DNA of 8,429 bases, taken from NCBI GenBank assembly GCA_945979635.1, contig CAMFPZ010000028.1:1-8429 (forward strand), in the 5' to 3' direction. How positions within the stretch are numbered: the stretch's first letter is position 1; every line of letters begins with the position of its first letter. Below, piece after piece: positions 1 to 6,138 of the stretch. Both the position numbers and the translations under genes were made by a program. The notes beneath the pieces were generated by a model that saw only the letters and a program-made list of their open reading frames with translations, was not told where the DNA came from and searched no databases. Source of the stretch: an uncultured Eubacterium sp. (lineage in GTDB: Bacteria; Bacillota; Clostridia; Oscillospirales; Acutalibacteraceae).

Positions 1-1
1 A

Positions 2-1090
2 AATATGAAAGCTTTTGATGAGGTAAATGAAAAACTTCGCAGATATTCTCTTCGTGCTGTTTTCTTTTCTTCGATTACGAATCCTGCAACCAGATTTGTA
101 AACGCCGTAGTTTATGCCGGAGTCGCTCTCTTTGGTGCTATTCTGGCGGTAAAGACGAATCAATCAGAAATTTCCGTTGGTGTGCTGGCGTGCTTTCTGG
201 CTTATGCAAATCAGTATACAAAGCCCTTTAACGAGATTTCGGGTGTAATAACAGAGCTTCAAAACGCCTTTGCCTGTGCCGGAAGGTTATTCGAACTCCT
301 TGAGGAAGACGAGATTCCTGTTGATAGTGAAAATGCTGTTGAAATAAAAAATATTGACGGCGAGCTAAAGCTCACAAATGTAAGCTTTTCATATGATAAA
401 AATAAATCATTGATTGAGAACTTTAACCTGACTGTTAAACCGGGTGAACGAGTTGCTATTGTTGGGCCGACAGGCTGTGGAAAGACAACATTAATAAATC
501 TTCTTATGAGGTTTTATGATATAGATTCCGGAAGCATCATTCTGGATGGAAACGATTATGACGAAATCAAGAGAAAATCCCTTCGTGAGAATTTTGGAAT
601 GGTGCTTCAGGATACTTGGCTTAAGTCCGGTACAATAAGAGATAATATAAAAATGGGTGTACCCGATGCAACAGATGAGCAAGTTATTCAAGCGGCAAAA
701 AAGGCACACTCACATTCCTTCATAAAGCGTTTGCCCGATGGATATGATACTATTATAGGCGAGGATGGAGGCTCACTGTCGCAGGGACAAAAGCAGCTTT
801 TGTGCATCACCCGTCTTATGCTTCGTAAGCCGCCGATGCTTATTCTTGACGAAGCAACTTCATCCATTGATACTCGAACAGAAATAAAAATTCAAAAAGC
901 ATTCGAAACTCTTATGCAGGGCAGAACAACATTCATAGTTGCCCACCGTCTTGCAACGATTAAGAATGCCGATGTTATTCTCGTTATGAAAAACGGAAAT
1001 ATTGTAGAACAGGGTAGCCATAGCGAGCTTCTTGCAAAAAAAGGCTTCTACTATAATCTTTACAACTCACAATTTCCGTCAATAAAGTAA
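2..1090 (+). CDS. ABC exporter, permease-ATPase half transporter (5' end missing)
   Basis: This is the C-terminal part of a fused membrane/ATPase subunit of the type IV ABC exporter class, which uses ATP hydrolysis at the cytoplasmic membrane to move a substrate (drug, lipid or peptide; not predictable here). Residues are counted from the ATG at 5, which is probably internal: the frame is open to the window edge and most of the six-helix membrane domain is missing. Hydrophobic stretches at about 34-50 and 56-70 look like the last two helices. The nucleotide-binding domain (about 120-355) is complete: Walker A GPTGCGKT (154-161), Q-loop Q202, signature LSQGQ (258-262), Walker B LILDE with catalytic E283, D-loop SSID (286-289) and H-loop H314. 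All catalytic residues are intact, so this is not a degenerate site. Such subunits often come as adjacent heterodimer pairs, so a partner may lie upstream. Converges with nadE. Confidence 0.93.
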   Translation, partial: NMKAFDEVNEKLRRYSLRAVFFSSITNPATRFVNAVVYAGVALFGAILAVKTNQSEISVGVLACFLAYANQYTKPFNEISGVITELQNAFACAGRLFELLEEDEIPVDSENAVEIKNIDGELKLTNVSFSYDKNKSLIENFNLTVKPGERVAIVGPTGCGKTTLINLLMRFYDIDSGSIILDGNDYDEIKRKSLRENFGMVLQDTWLKSGTIRDNIKMGVPDATDEQVIQAAKKAHSHSFIKRLPDGYDTIIGEDGGSLSQGQKQLLCITRLMLRKPPMLILDEATSSIDTRTEIKIQKAFETLMQGRTTFIVAHRLATIKNADVILVMKNGNIVEQGSHSELLAKKGFYYNLYNSQFPSIK

Positions 1091-1121
1091 AAAAATGGGA
1101 CAAACCGAAGAGGTTTGTCCC
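1089..1121 (-). terminator. Intrinsic terminator of the epimerase-nadE operon, probably bidirectional
   Basis: A perfect 10-bp stem (1097-1106 pairs with 1112-1121) closes a 5-base loop, GAAGA. Read on the minus strand it starts 7 bases after the nadE stop and is followed by an A and then seven T (complement of the A-run 1089-1095), a textbook intrinsic terminator. Read on the plus strand, it starts 6 bases after the ABC gene stop, with an A-run before it and a weaker T-rich stretch after it (1122-1130), so it probably also stops the ABC transcript. Confidence 0.9.
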
Positions 1122-1128
1122 GTATTCT

Positions 1129-3024
1129 TTATATAAACGATGTGAAATCTGCATCGCTCGGCATACGCCAGTCTCCTCTTGGTGAGAGTGAGACAGAACC
1201 AACCTTTGGTCCGTCGGGTATACAGCTTCTTTTGAATTGGCTGATGAAGAATCGTTTTAGAAATACCTTAAGCCATTTGTCGATTGTTTTTTTGTCATAG
1301 ACATCCTTAAATGCCTTTTCCGCCATAACCAAAAGTTTTTCCTTACTGAAGCCGAATCTGACGAAATTATATAGGAAGAAATCGTGCAATTCGTAGGGTC
1401 CGATGTTGTCCTCGGTTTTTTGTGCGATTTCTCCGTTTCTGTCAGGAGGCAATAATTCCGGCGAAACAGGTGTGTCGAGAATATCCTTTAGAATTCCTTT
1501 TGTATTATCATCGCTGATTTCCGAAACATAATCAACAAGATATCTTACAAGGGTTTTCGGTACAGAACAGTTTACTGCGTACATACTCATATGATCGCCA
1601 TTGTATGTGCACCATCCCATCGCTAGCTCTGATAAATCTCCCGTACCTACTAATAGGCAATTATGCTTGTTTGCCATATCAAAAAGTATTTGGGTTCTTT
1701 CTCTGGCTTGGGTGTTTTCATAGGTTATATCCTTTATTTTTTCGTCATGTCCTATATCGTCGAAATGCTGAAGACAGGCATCCTTTATGCTGATTTCTTT
1801 TATAGTTACTCCGAGAGATTTCATAAGCATAATGGCGTTGTTGTAGGTTCTGTCGGTTGTTCCAAAGCCGGGCATCGTTATTCCGAGGATGTTTTCGGTA
1901 GGCTTTCCGAGAAGCCTCATAGCCTCAACGCAGACCAATAATGCCAGCGTGCTGTCAAGTCCTCCGCTTATGCCGACTACACATCCGGCGGAGCCAATAT
2001 GCTCAAGTCGCTTTGCAAGTCCGCTTGCCTGTATAGCGAAGATTTCCTCACATCTTTCTTCAATTTCGTCGTTGCTTGAAGGAATAAAGGGATATGCATC
2101 AATATATCTGTACCTTAAATCGTTTTCGTTATTATGAACATTGATTCTTGAAAAGCCTATCTCTGTTGATAGATTATTGAATGAGGTATCCTTGCTTCTT
2201 ATTGAATTGAGCTTTTCAATATCAATATCGGCAACAATCATTTCATTTTCTCTGCTGAATCGTTTTCCGCAACAAAGCATTGTGCCGTTTTCAGCAATGA
2301 GAGTAGCACCGCTGAATACTAAATCCGTTGTGCTTTCACAAACCCCGGCACTTGCATAAATATAGGAGCAAATGCATCGAGCCGATTGGTTGGCGATAAG
2401 GTCATATCTGTATTTTGCCTTTGCTACATATTCGTCGCTTGCAGAGAGATTAACTATGATATTTGCTCCGTGTCTGCAAAGCTCACTGCTTGGCGGAGTG
2501 CTAACCCATAAATCCTCACAAATCTCAATTCCCAATACTGCACCGGAGCCTAAATCAAAAATTTGATTACCGATTTTTGTTTCGCAACCGGCAATATAAA
2601 TAGGCTGACAGCTCTTGAATTCATCGCCCGATGCGAACCATCTTTTTTCGTAGAACTCGCTGTAATTCGGAATATTTATTTTTGGAACAATACCCATAAT
2701 GCTTCCGTTAAAAATTACAACTGCACAGTTATATAGGCTGTTATAGAACTTTATAGGCATACCTACGATAACAACTATATTTTCTCCGACTGTATATTCA
2801 ACAATATCTCTTAATGCTGCTTCAGCCTCCTTCTGCAAATCTGCAGAAAAGAATAGGTCGGCACAGGTGTAGCCTGTAATTGATAGCTCCGGAGTGACCA
2901 AAAGGCGAATATGCTTTTTTAGTGCGTTATCGATAGCACTCTTAATTTCGTTTTTGTTGTACGCCGGATTAGCAACCTTTAGCTTTAGACTTGTGCTTGC
3001 GACTCTGAACATTCCGTAATTCAT
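1129..3024 (-). CDS. nadE: Glutamine-dependent NAD(+) synthetase
   Basis: Catalyses the last step of NAD synthesis in the cytoplasm: deamido-NAD + ATP + glutamine to NAD + AMP + PPi + glutamate. The 631 residues hold two domains. The N-terminal nitrilase-like glutaminase (about 8-275) carries the Glu-Lys-Cys triad, read as E46 (TPELSITGY), K115 (PKINIPNY) and C169 (GIEICEDLW). The C-terminal synthetase domain (about 320-600) has the ATP pyrophosphatase loop SGGLDS at 353-358, a GTGDLSELAMGW segment and a conserved IAQKTEDNIGPYELHDFFLY block. The length suits the long bacterial glutamine-using form rather than the short ammonia-only form of about 275 residues. The ATG at 3024 is preceded by GAGGGA at 6-7 bases. 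It lies 18 bases after the epimerase gene, so the two share a transcript. The product should accept glutamine directly. No defect is visible. Confidence 0.96.
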   Translation of the reverse strand: MNYGMFRVASTSLKLKVANPAYNKNEIKSAIDNALKKHIRLLVTPELSITGYTCADLFFSADLQKEAEAALRDIVEYTVGENIVVIVGMPIKFYNSLYNCAVVIFNGSIMGIVPKINIPNYSEFYEKRWFASGDEFKSCQPIYIAGCETKIGNQIFDLGSGAVLGIEICEDLWVSTPPSSELCRHGANIIVNLSASDEYVAKAKYRYDLIANQSARCICSYIYASAGVCESTTDLVFSGATLIAENGTMLCCGKRFSRENEMIVADIDIEKLNSIRSKDTSFNNLSTEIGFSRINVHNNENDLRYRYIDAYPFIPSSNDEIEERCEEIFAIQASGLAKRLEHIGSAGCVVGISGGLDSTLALLVCVEAMRLLGKPTENILGITMPGFGTTDRTYNNAIMLMKSLGVTIKEISIKDACLQHFDDIGHDEKIKDITYENTQARERTQILFDMANKHNCLLVGTGDLSELAMGWCTYNGDHMSMYAVNCSVPKTLVRYLVDYVSEISDDNTKGILKDILDTPVSPELLPPDRNGEIAQKTEDNIGPYELHDFFLYNFVRFGFSKEKLLVMAEKAFKDVYDKKTIDKWLKVFLKRFFISQFKRSCIPDGPKVGSVSLSPRGDWRMPSDADFTSFI

Positions 3025-3042
3025 ATTTTTCCCTCGTTGTAC

Positions 3043-3918
3043 TTATATCATAGTTATTTTGAATTTGAACTCGGCCTTGCAATTCGGCTCAAGAATGGTC
3101 ATTCCTCGTTTCTGTTCAATTATGTCATCCTCATCCGAGCAATTTGATATTCCCGTCCAAGGCTCAAGTGCAACAAAATTTGCTCTGTTGCAGGCTGACC
3201 AGATAAGTAAATTCTCCATATCCTGATACTCGATTTTTATGCCTTTACCGCTTTTACCGATAAGAGTAGCACACTTTGATTCGATTCCGTCAAAAATCAT
3301 TGCGTCATTTTCCTCGAATAGGTCATGCTTCATATCAATGCGGTCGCAGCCGTTTGTAGCTTCGAATCTTTCGTTGATGTTGACCAAGCCTGTGTGATGA
3401 TCGGGACGGAGCACCCTTTTGTTTATTGCTCTGTCAAATACAACCTTGTAGTCCTCGAAGGATTCTCCGTTTGTTAATGGACAATTAAATGCAGGATGCC
3501 CTCCGATAACGAACGGCATTTTTTCGCTTCCTGTATTGATAATTGTGTATTCTGTTGTAACTGTCGAGCCGACTAAGGTGTATTTTATTTCCAATCTATA
3601 ATCAAAGGGGAATTGCTCTCTTGTTTTTTCATTTGATTTTTGAATAAATGTAATGGAATTGTCGAATTGCTCTTTAACTTCAAAAGGGTTAATTCTTCCT
3701 ATTCCGTGCCTGTTCATTATGCATTTTTTTCCAAAGGCATATCCCTCGTTGTTTGGTAAAACACCGTTGATAGGGAAGCAAACAGGTGCCTGACCCGACC
3801 AGTGCTCATCGTCGCCCTGCCATAGGTATTCGATATTGCCTTTTTGCAGAGATGTGAGCATGGCACCCTCCTGAAGAACGAATACAGTAGCCTCATTGCT
3901 GCTTATTTTATATTTCAT
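3043..3918 (-). CDS. Aldose 1-epimerase family protein, LacX-like
   Basis: A galactose mutarotase-fold protein of 291 residues, probably cytoplasmic (no signal peptide), expected to interconvert alpha and beta anomers of an aldose. The sequence follows the LacX-like branch: YLWQGDDEHWSGQAPVCFPI near 31-50, NRHGIGR with H71, GGHPAFNCPL with H141, and LEPWTGISN with E252. By analogy with galactose mutarotases, the two histidines and the glutamate are the likely sugar-binding and acid/base residues. The substrate cannot be read from sequence: no lac or gal genes are nearby. The ATG at 3918 has AAAGGTGAT just upstream. It is the first gene of a two-gene operon with nadE and has a good promoter at 3953-3981. 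The pairing with NAD synthetase has no obvious metabolic reason. The family assignment is firm and the exact activity is not. Confidence 0.9.
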   Translation of the reverse strand: MKYKISSNEATVFVLQEGAMLTSLQKGNIEYLWQGDDEHWSGQAPVCFPINGVLPNNEGYAFGKKCIMNRHGIGRINPFEVKEQFDNSITFIQKSNEKTREQFPFDYRLEIKYTLVGSTVTTEYTIINTGSEKMPFVIGGHPAFNCPLTNGESFEDYKVVFDRAINKRVLRPDHHTGLVNINERFEATNGCDRIDMKHDLFEENDAMIFDGIESKCATLIGKSGKGIKIEYQDMENLLIWSACNRANFVALEPWTGISNCSDEDDIIEQKRGMTILEPNCKAEFKFKITMI

Positions 3919-3952
3919 ATTATCACCTTTGTGTTAAATGTTATTCGAAATA

Positions 3953-3981
3953 ATTATATCTCAAATTAATCTTATTTGCAA
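3953..3981 (-). promoter_or_regulatory. Promoter of the epimerase-nadE operon
   Basis: On the minus strand, TTGCAA (3976-3981, four of six matches to the sigma-A -35 box) is followed after exactly 17 bases by a perfect TATAAT (3953-3958). Transcription should begin near 3946, about 28 bases before the epimerase ATG, which leaves room for its AGGTGA ribosome binding site. The -35 box is only two bases from the -35 box of the divergent plus-strand promoter. Confidence 0.75.
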
Positions 3982-3983
3982 TA

Positions 3984-4012
3984 TTGAAAATATGATAAAT
4001 ATGTTATACAAT
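3984..4012 (+). promoter_or_regulatory. Promoter of the acidic-protein gene
   Basis: TTGAAA (3984-3989, five of six matches) and TACAAT (4007-4012, five of six) are separated by 17 bases. Transcription is expected near 4019, downstream of the in-frame ATG at 3938, so that ATG cannot be the start on this transcript. It fires away from the epimerase-nadE promoter, so any regulator bound here could affect both units. Confidence 0.75.
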
Positions 4013-4039
4013 ATAGGTAACAAGCTTGTGATAAACAAT

Positions 4040-4044
4040 GGAGG
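4040..4044 (+). promoter_or_regulatory. Ribosome binding site fixing the start at 4052
   Basis: GGAGG lies 7 bases before the ATG at 4052 and is a near-ideal Shine-Dalgarno sequence. It settles the start of the acidic protein in favour of 4052 rather than the in-frame ATG 38 codons upstream. Confidence 0.9.
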
Positions 4045-4051
4045 AAAAGAA

Positions 4052-4627
4052 ATGGATTTGTATTCTTTTATTCACGAAACAATATTTGAAGAGAAAGATA
4101 AGTATGTTCGTCTTTTTGAACTTTTTTGGGGTGAACTCGAGCAGGATGGATTTGTAATAACAGATGAAGCAGGACACGAAATTGATTCTGTATATAAGGC
4201 TGTTGCAATCCAAAATCTCATCGGCGAATTTGAATATAGACTCTATGATGTCGTGAACGAAACCGGATTTGAAGATGTTGTTGATTATCTTGCAAAAATA
4301 GGAATCTCAAAGGAAGAGATTGTTGAATATTGTTGCGAAGACGAAAATATTGATACATTCGAGGACGATGAGGATTTGATAGTTAAGAACGGACTCGATT
4401 ACATAACCGAGATAGTTTCCGATAAGCTTTTGGAATGCTTCTGTGCGGATGATTTGTTCGATTATTTCTTTACTGCAACCTACGATTTTGTACAGGACTT
4501 TACCTTTGATTTCGAGGATGTCGACGAGTTTATGGCATTCGTGGATTCGAATAGCGAAAGACTTGATGAATATAAGGAGGAGTATTCCTCCGTACTGTCC
4601 TGGATAGAATCCGGAATGATAGTATAA
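4052..4627 (+). CDS. Highly acidic protein of unknown function
   Basis: I do not recognise a family for this 191-residue protein. It has about 53 Asp/Glu against about 11 Lys/Arg, giving a net charge near -40, together with many Phe, Tyr, Leu and Ile residues. That suggests a folded, mostly helical soluble protein rather than a disordered acidic tail. There is no signal peptide or membrane helix. The most acidic patches are around 92-108 (ENIDTFEDDEDLI) and 152-165 (TFDFEDVDEFMAF). Cysteines come as a CC pair at 94-95 and a CFC group near 129-131, but no recognisable metal-binding motif is seen. It is a single-gene unit with its own sigma-A promoter and terminator, divergent from the epimerase-nadE operon. 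Acidic proteins of this kind can be DNA mimics, immunity proteins or metal binders; none of these is supported by a motif here. That the gene is real is well supported by promoter, ribosome binding site and terminator. Confidence 0.85.
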   Translation: MDLYSFIHETIFEEKDKYVRLFELFWGELEQDGFVITDEAGHEIDSVYKAVAIQNLIGEFEYRLYDVVNETGFEDVVDYLAKIGISKEEIVEYCCEDENIDTFEDDEDLIVKNGLDYITEIVSDKLLECFCADDLFDYFFTATYDFVQDFTFDFEDVDEFMAFVDSNSERLDEYKEEYSSVLSWIESGMIV

Positions 4628-4636
4628 CGAATTTAG

Positions 4637-4659
4637 AGGCGACTTGTTCGCCTTTTTTT
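4637..4659 (+). terminator. Intrinsic terminator after the acidic-protein gene
   Basis: A 6-bp stem AGGCGA/TCGCCT (4637-4642 with 4648-4653) around the loop CTTGT runs into seven T (4653-4659). It starts 10 bases after the stop codon and separates this gene from the DUF3343-desulfurase pair. Confidence 0.88.
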
Positions 4660-4684
4660 ATCATCACCTTATTGTTTTGCATAT

Positions 4685-4690
4685 TATAAT
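4685..4690 (+). promoter_or_regulatory. Probable -10 box for the DUF3343-desulfurase operon
   Basis: A perfect TATAAT sits 25 bases before the GTG start and just after the previous terminator, where a promoter is needed. No good -35 box is found at 16-18 bases. A second candidate, TATGAT at 4694-4699 with TTGTTT at 4672-4677 (16-base spacer), is possible but would leave almost no leader before the ribosome binding site. Confidence 0.45.
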
Positions 4691-4703
4691 GTATATGATA
4701 TAA

Positions 4704-4711
4704 GAGGTGAT
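4704..4711 (+). promoter_or_regulatory. Ribosome binding site supporting a GTG start
   Basis: GAGGTGAT, an eight-base match to the 16S rRNA 3' end, ends three bases before the GTG at 4715. The nearby ATG at 4695 is out of frame and lies before this site, so GTG is the best start. Confidence 0.8.
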
Positions 4712-4714
4712 ATT

Positions 4715-4930
4715 GTGTATTATGATATAAAGGTTGGCTCTGTTACAAATGCCCAACGATCAATTCGATTGTTGCGTCAAAACGGAATAAAGGCAAGTGT
4801 AATAAGAATATTCAAGCCTAAAGAAAATGAAGGCTGCGGCTATGCTCTGCGTGTGAATTCAAATGAAAAACGCAGAGCAGTTGATTTGCTGCGAAAAAAC
4901 AAGATTCGCATTATCGGTGACGACCGATGA
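4715..4930 (+). CDS. DUF3343 protein, putative sulfur/selenium carrier
   Basis: A 71-residue protein matching the DUF3343 family (described as Se/S carrier-like) in its layout: an N-terminal beta-alpha unit whose helix carries the NAQRSIRLLRQNGI stretch, then a GCG motif with C41 in GCGYALRV, and a basic C-terminal helix (EKRRAVDLLRKNKI). C41 is the only cysteine and is the likely acceptor of a persulfide (or selenium) group. The protein is small, basic and probably cytoplasmic. It starts with GTG behind a strong ribosome binding site, and its TGA stop overlaps the start of the next gene as ATGA, so the two are translationally coupled. In Clostridia, DUF3343 genes commonly neighbour class V aminotransferase or sulfur-transfer genes, which fits a role as partner of the desulfurase. 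The carrier function is inferred from family and context, not shown here. Confidence 0.85.
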   Translation: MYYDIKVGSVTNAQRSIRLLRQNGIKASVIRIFKPKENEGCGYALRVNSNEKRRAVDLLRKNKIRIIGDDR

Positions 4931-6060
4931 TGATATATTTCGATAATGCCGCAACCAGCTATCCAAAGCCAAAATCCGTTGTTCAATCCACATTGAATGC
5001 GGTTAATAATTATTCCTTTAATAGCGGTAGGGGAGGTTATTTCCAAAGCATAAAATGCGGCGAAATGATTTATTCCGTACGCGAGAAGATTGCCTCGCTT
5101 TTTGGATTTTCTCCTGATAGAATAGTCTTTACGAAGAATTGTACCGAAGCCCTTAATATTTCGATTAGAGGAAGTGTAAAGCACGGCGATCATATAATTA
5201 TTTCCTCGCTTGAGCATAATAGCGTTGCCCGTGTTGTTGAGCTTCTAAAAAAGAATTCCGTTGCTCAATATGATATAGCCGACTTTTCCTATGATGACGA
5301 CGAAACAGTTTCTAATTTTGAACGATTGATAAAGCCGAACACTTCTCTTGTTGTTTGTATGCATTCCTCCAATGCCTTCGGCGTTTCCTTCCCGATTAGA
5401 AAAATCGGAGAAATGTGTAGAAGACATAATCTTCGCTTCATAGTCGATGCTGCACAGGGTGCAGGCACTGCGAATATCAACGCAAAAGAAGATAATATTG
5501 ATATTCTTTGTGCTCCCGGTCATAAATGCCTAATGGGAGATATGGGAACAGGCTTCGCGGCAATCGGAGATAATATCGAGCTATCCGAGTTTATTGTCGG
5601 CGGAACGGGCAGTTCTTCTCTTTCACTCAATCAACCGGATTTTTTTCCGGATAAACTAGAATCCGGAACGCTTAACAATATCGGTATTTTTTCGCTGAAA
5701 AAGGGAATAGAATATATCGAAGGAATTGGTATGGAAAATATTTATTCCCACGAAATGAGACTTGCCTCATTCCTGTATAACGAGCTTTCGGAGAATAAGA
5801 AAATAAAACTCTATACTAAACCCTTGAAATTCGGAAAATCAATGCCGATTATATCCTTTAATTATTCGGATTATCCGTCCGAAAAAACAGCGTATCTTCT
5901 GTCCCAATACGGAATTTGCACTCGAGCCGGATTTCATTGCTCGCCGCTTGCTCATAAGCATTTTTCAACTCTCGAAAACGGTACTGTTCGCTTGAGCTTG
6001 GGTGTGTTTAATACTATGAATGAATGTAAGAGCTTTGTTTATCTTGTAAATAAGTTGTAA
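4927..6060 (+). CDS. Cysteine desulfurase-family PLP enzyme (class V aminotransferase fold)
   Basis: Expected to take sulfur from cysteine (or selenium from selenocysteine), releasing alanine and leaving a persulfide on its active-site cysteine. The 377-residue length is normal for the family. Visible landmarks: the N-terminal YFDNAATSYPKP (4-15), H97 in SLEHNSV (stacks on PLP), D174 and Q177 in VDAAQGAGT, the Schiff-base K200 in APGHKCLMG, a GTLN loop at 247-250, catalytic C338 in RAGFHCSPLAHK, and R355 in VRLSLG for the substrate carboxylate. The RAGFHCSPLAHK form is typical of the subgroup with the active cysteine in a tight loop (SufS-like/TIGR01977-type), not of IscS/NifS. No iron-sulfur scaffold gene (iscU, sufU or sufBCD) is adjacent, so it is probably not the main cluster-assembly enzyme. 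The start ATG overlaps the DUF3343 stop; a second ATG follows directly. Confidence 0.92.
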   Translation: MMIYFDNAATSYPKPKSVVQSTLNAVNNYSFNSGRGGYFQSIKCGEMIYSVREKIASLFGFSPDRIVFTKNCTEALNISIRGSVKHGDHIIISSLEHNSVARVVELLKKNSVAQYDIADFSYDDDETVSNFERLIKPNTSLVVCMHSSNAFGVSFPIRKIGEMCRRHNLRFIVDAAQGAGTANINAKEDNIDILCAPGHKCLMGDMGTGFAAIGDNIELSEFIVGGTGSSSLSLNQPDFFPDKLESGTLNNIGIFSLKKGIEYIEGIGMENIYSHEMRLASFLYNELSENKKIKLYTKPLKFGKSMPIISFNYSDYPSEKTAYLLSQYGICTRAGFHCSPLAHKHFSTLENGTVRLSLGVFNTMNECKSFVYLVNKL

Positions 6061-6104
6061 ATTAAACAATAAACACTCTTTATTTATTTCAAAAAATGTG
6101 TTAA

Positions 6105-6110
6105 TATATT
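6105..6110 (+). promoter_or_regulatory. Possible -10 box for cdaA-cdaR
   Basis: TATATT (five of six matches to TATAAT) lies in the AT-rich gap after the desulfurase gene. The expected transcription start, near 6117, falls after the GTG at 6112 and before the AGGAA at 6126, which agrees with translation from 6139. No convincing -35 box is seen, and no terminator separates the desulfurase gene, so read-through from upstream is also possible. Confidence 0.35.
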
Positions 6111-6125
6111 AGTGAATAAATTTTT

Positions 6126-6130
6126 AGGAA
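6126..6130 (+). promoter_or_regulatory. Ribosome binding site favouring the cdaA start at 6139
   Basis: AGGAA lies 8 bases before the ATG at 6139. The GTG at 6112 has only AT-rich sequence before it with no Shine-Dalgarno match, and the ATG at 6130 overlaps this site. Confidence 0.6.
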
Positions 6131-6138
6131 TGAAAAAT

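Noticed and set aside
1605..2566. Several plus-strand open frames of 62-92 codons inside nadE.
   Set aside because: They are shadows of the conserved nadE frame on the other strand, without ribosome binding sites or recognisable domains.
3938..4051. An in-frame N-terminal extension of 38 residues for the acidic protein, from the ATG at 3938.
   Set aside because: It overlaps both divergent promoters, lies before the expected transcription start, has no ribosome binding site, and its composition differs from the acidic body. The GGAGG at 4040 marks 4052.
4715..4930. A selenoprotein reading of the DUF3343 gene, with its TGA read as selenocysteine.
   Set aside because: The TGA at 4928-4930 ends a protein of normal family length, overlaps the next start codon, and the expected functional position is already an ordinary cysteine, C41.
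4840..5523. Minus-strand open frames of 63-125 codons across the DUF3343-desulfurase junction and inside the desulfurase gene.
   Set aside because: They oppose conserved coding sequence, show no family features and lack good start signals.
6072..6102. AACAC and GTGTT arms flanking an AT-rich stretch, considered as a terminator or operator after the desulfurase gene.
   Set aside because: The stem is only 5 bp with a loop of about 20 bases and no T-run follows; in such AT-rich DNA this is likely by chance.
6061..6138. A c-di-AMP or other riboswitch in the leader of cdaA.
   Set aside because: The gap is 78 bases of nearly pure AT sequence with no conserved core or stable stems.
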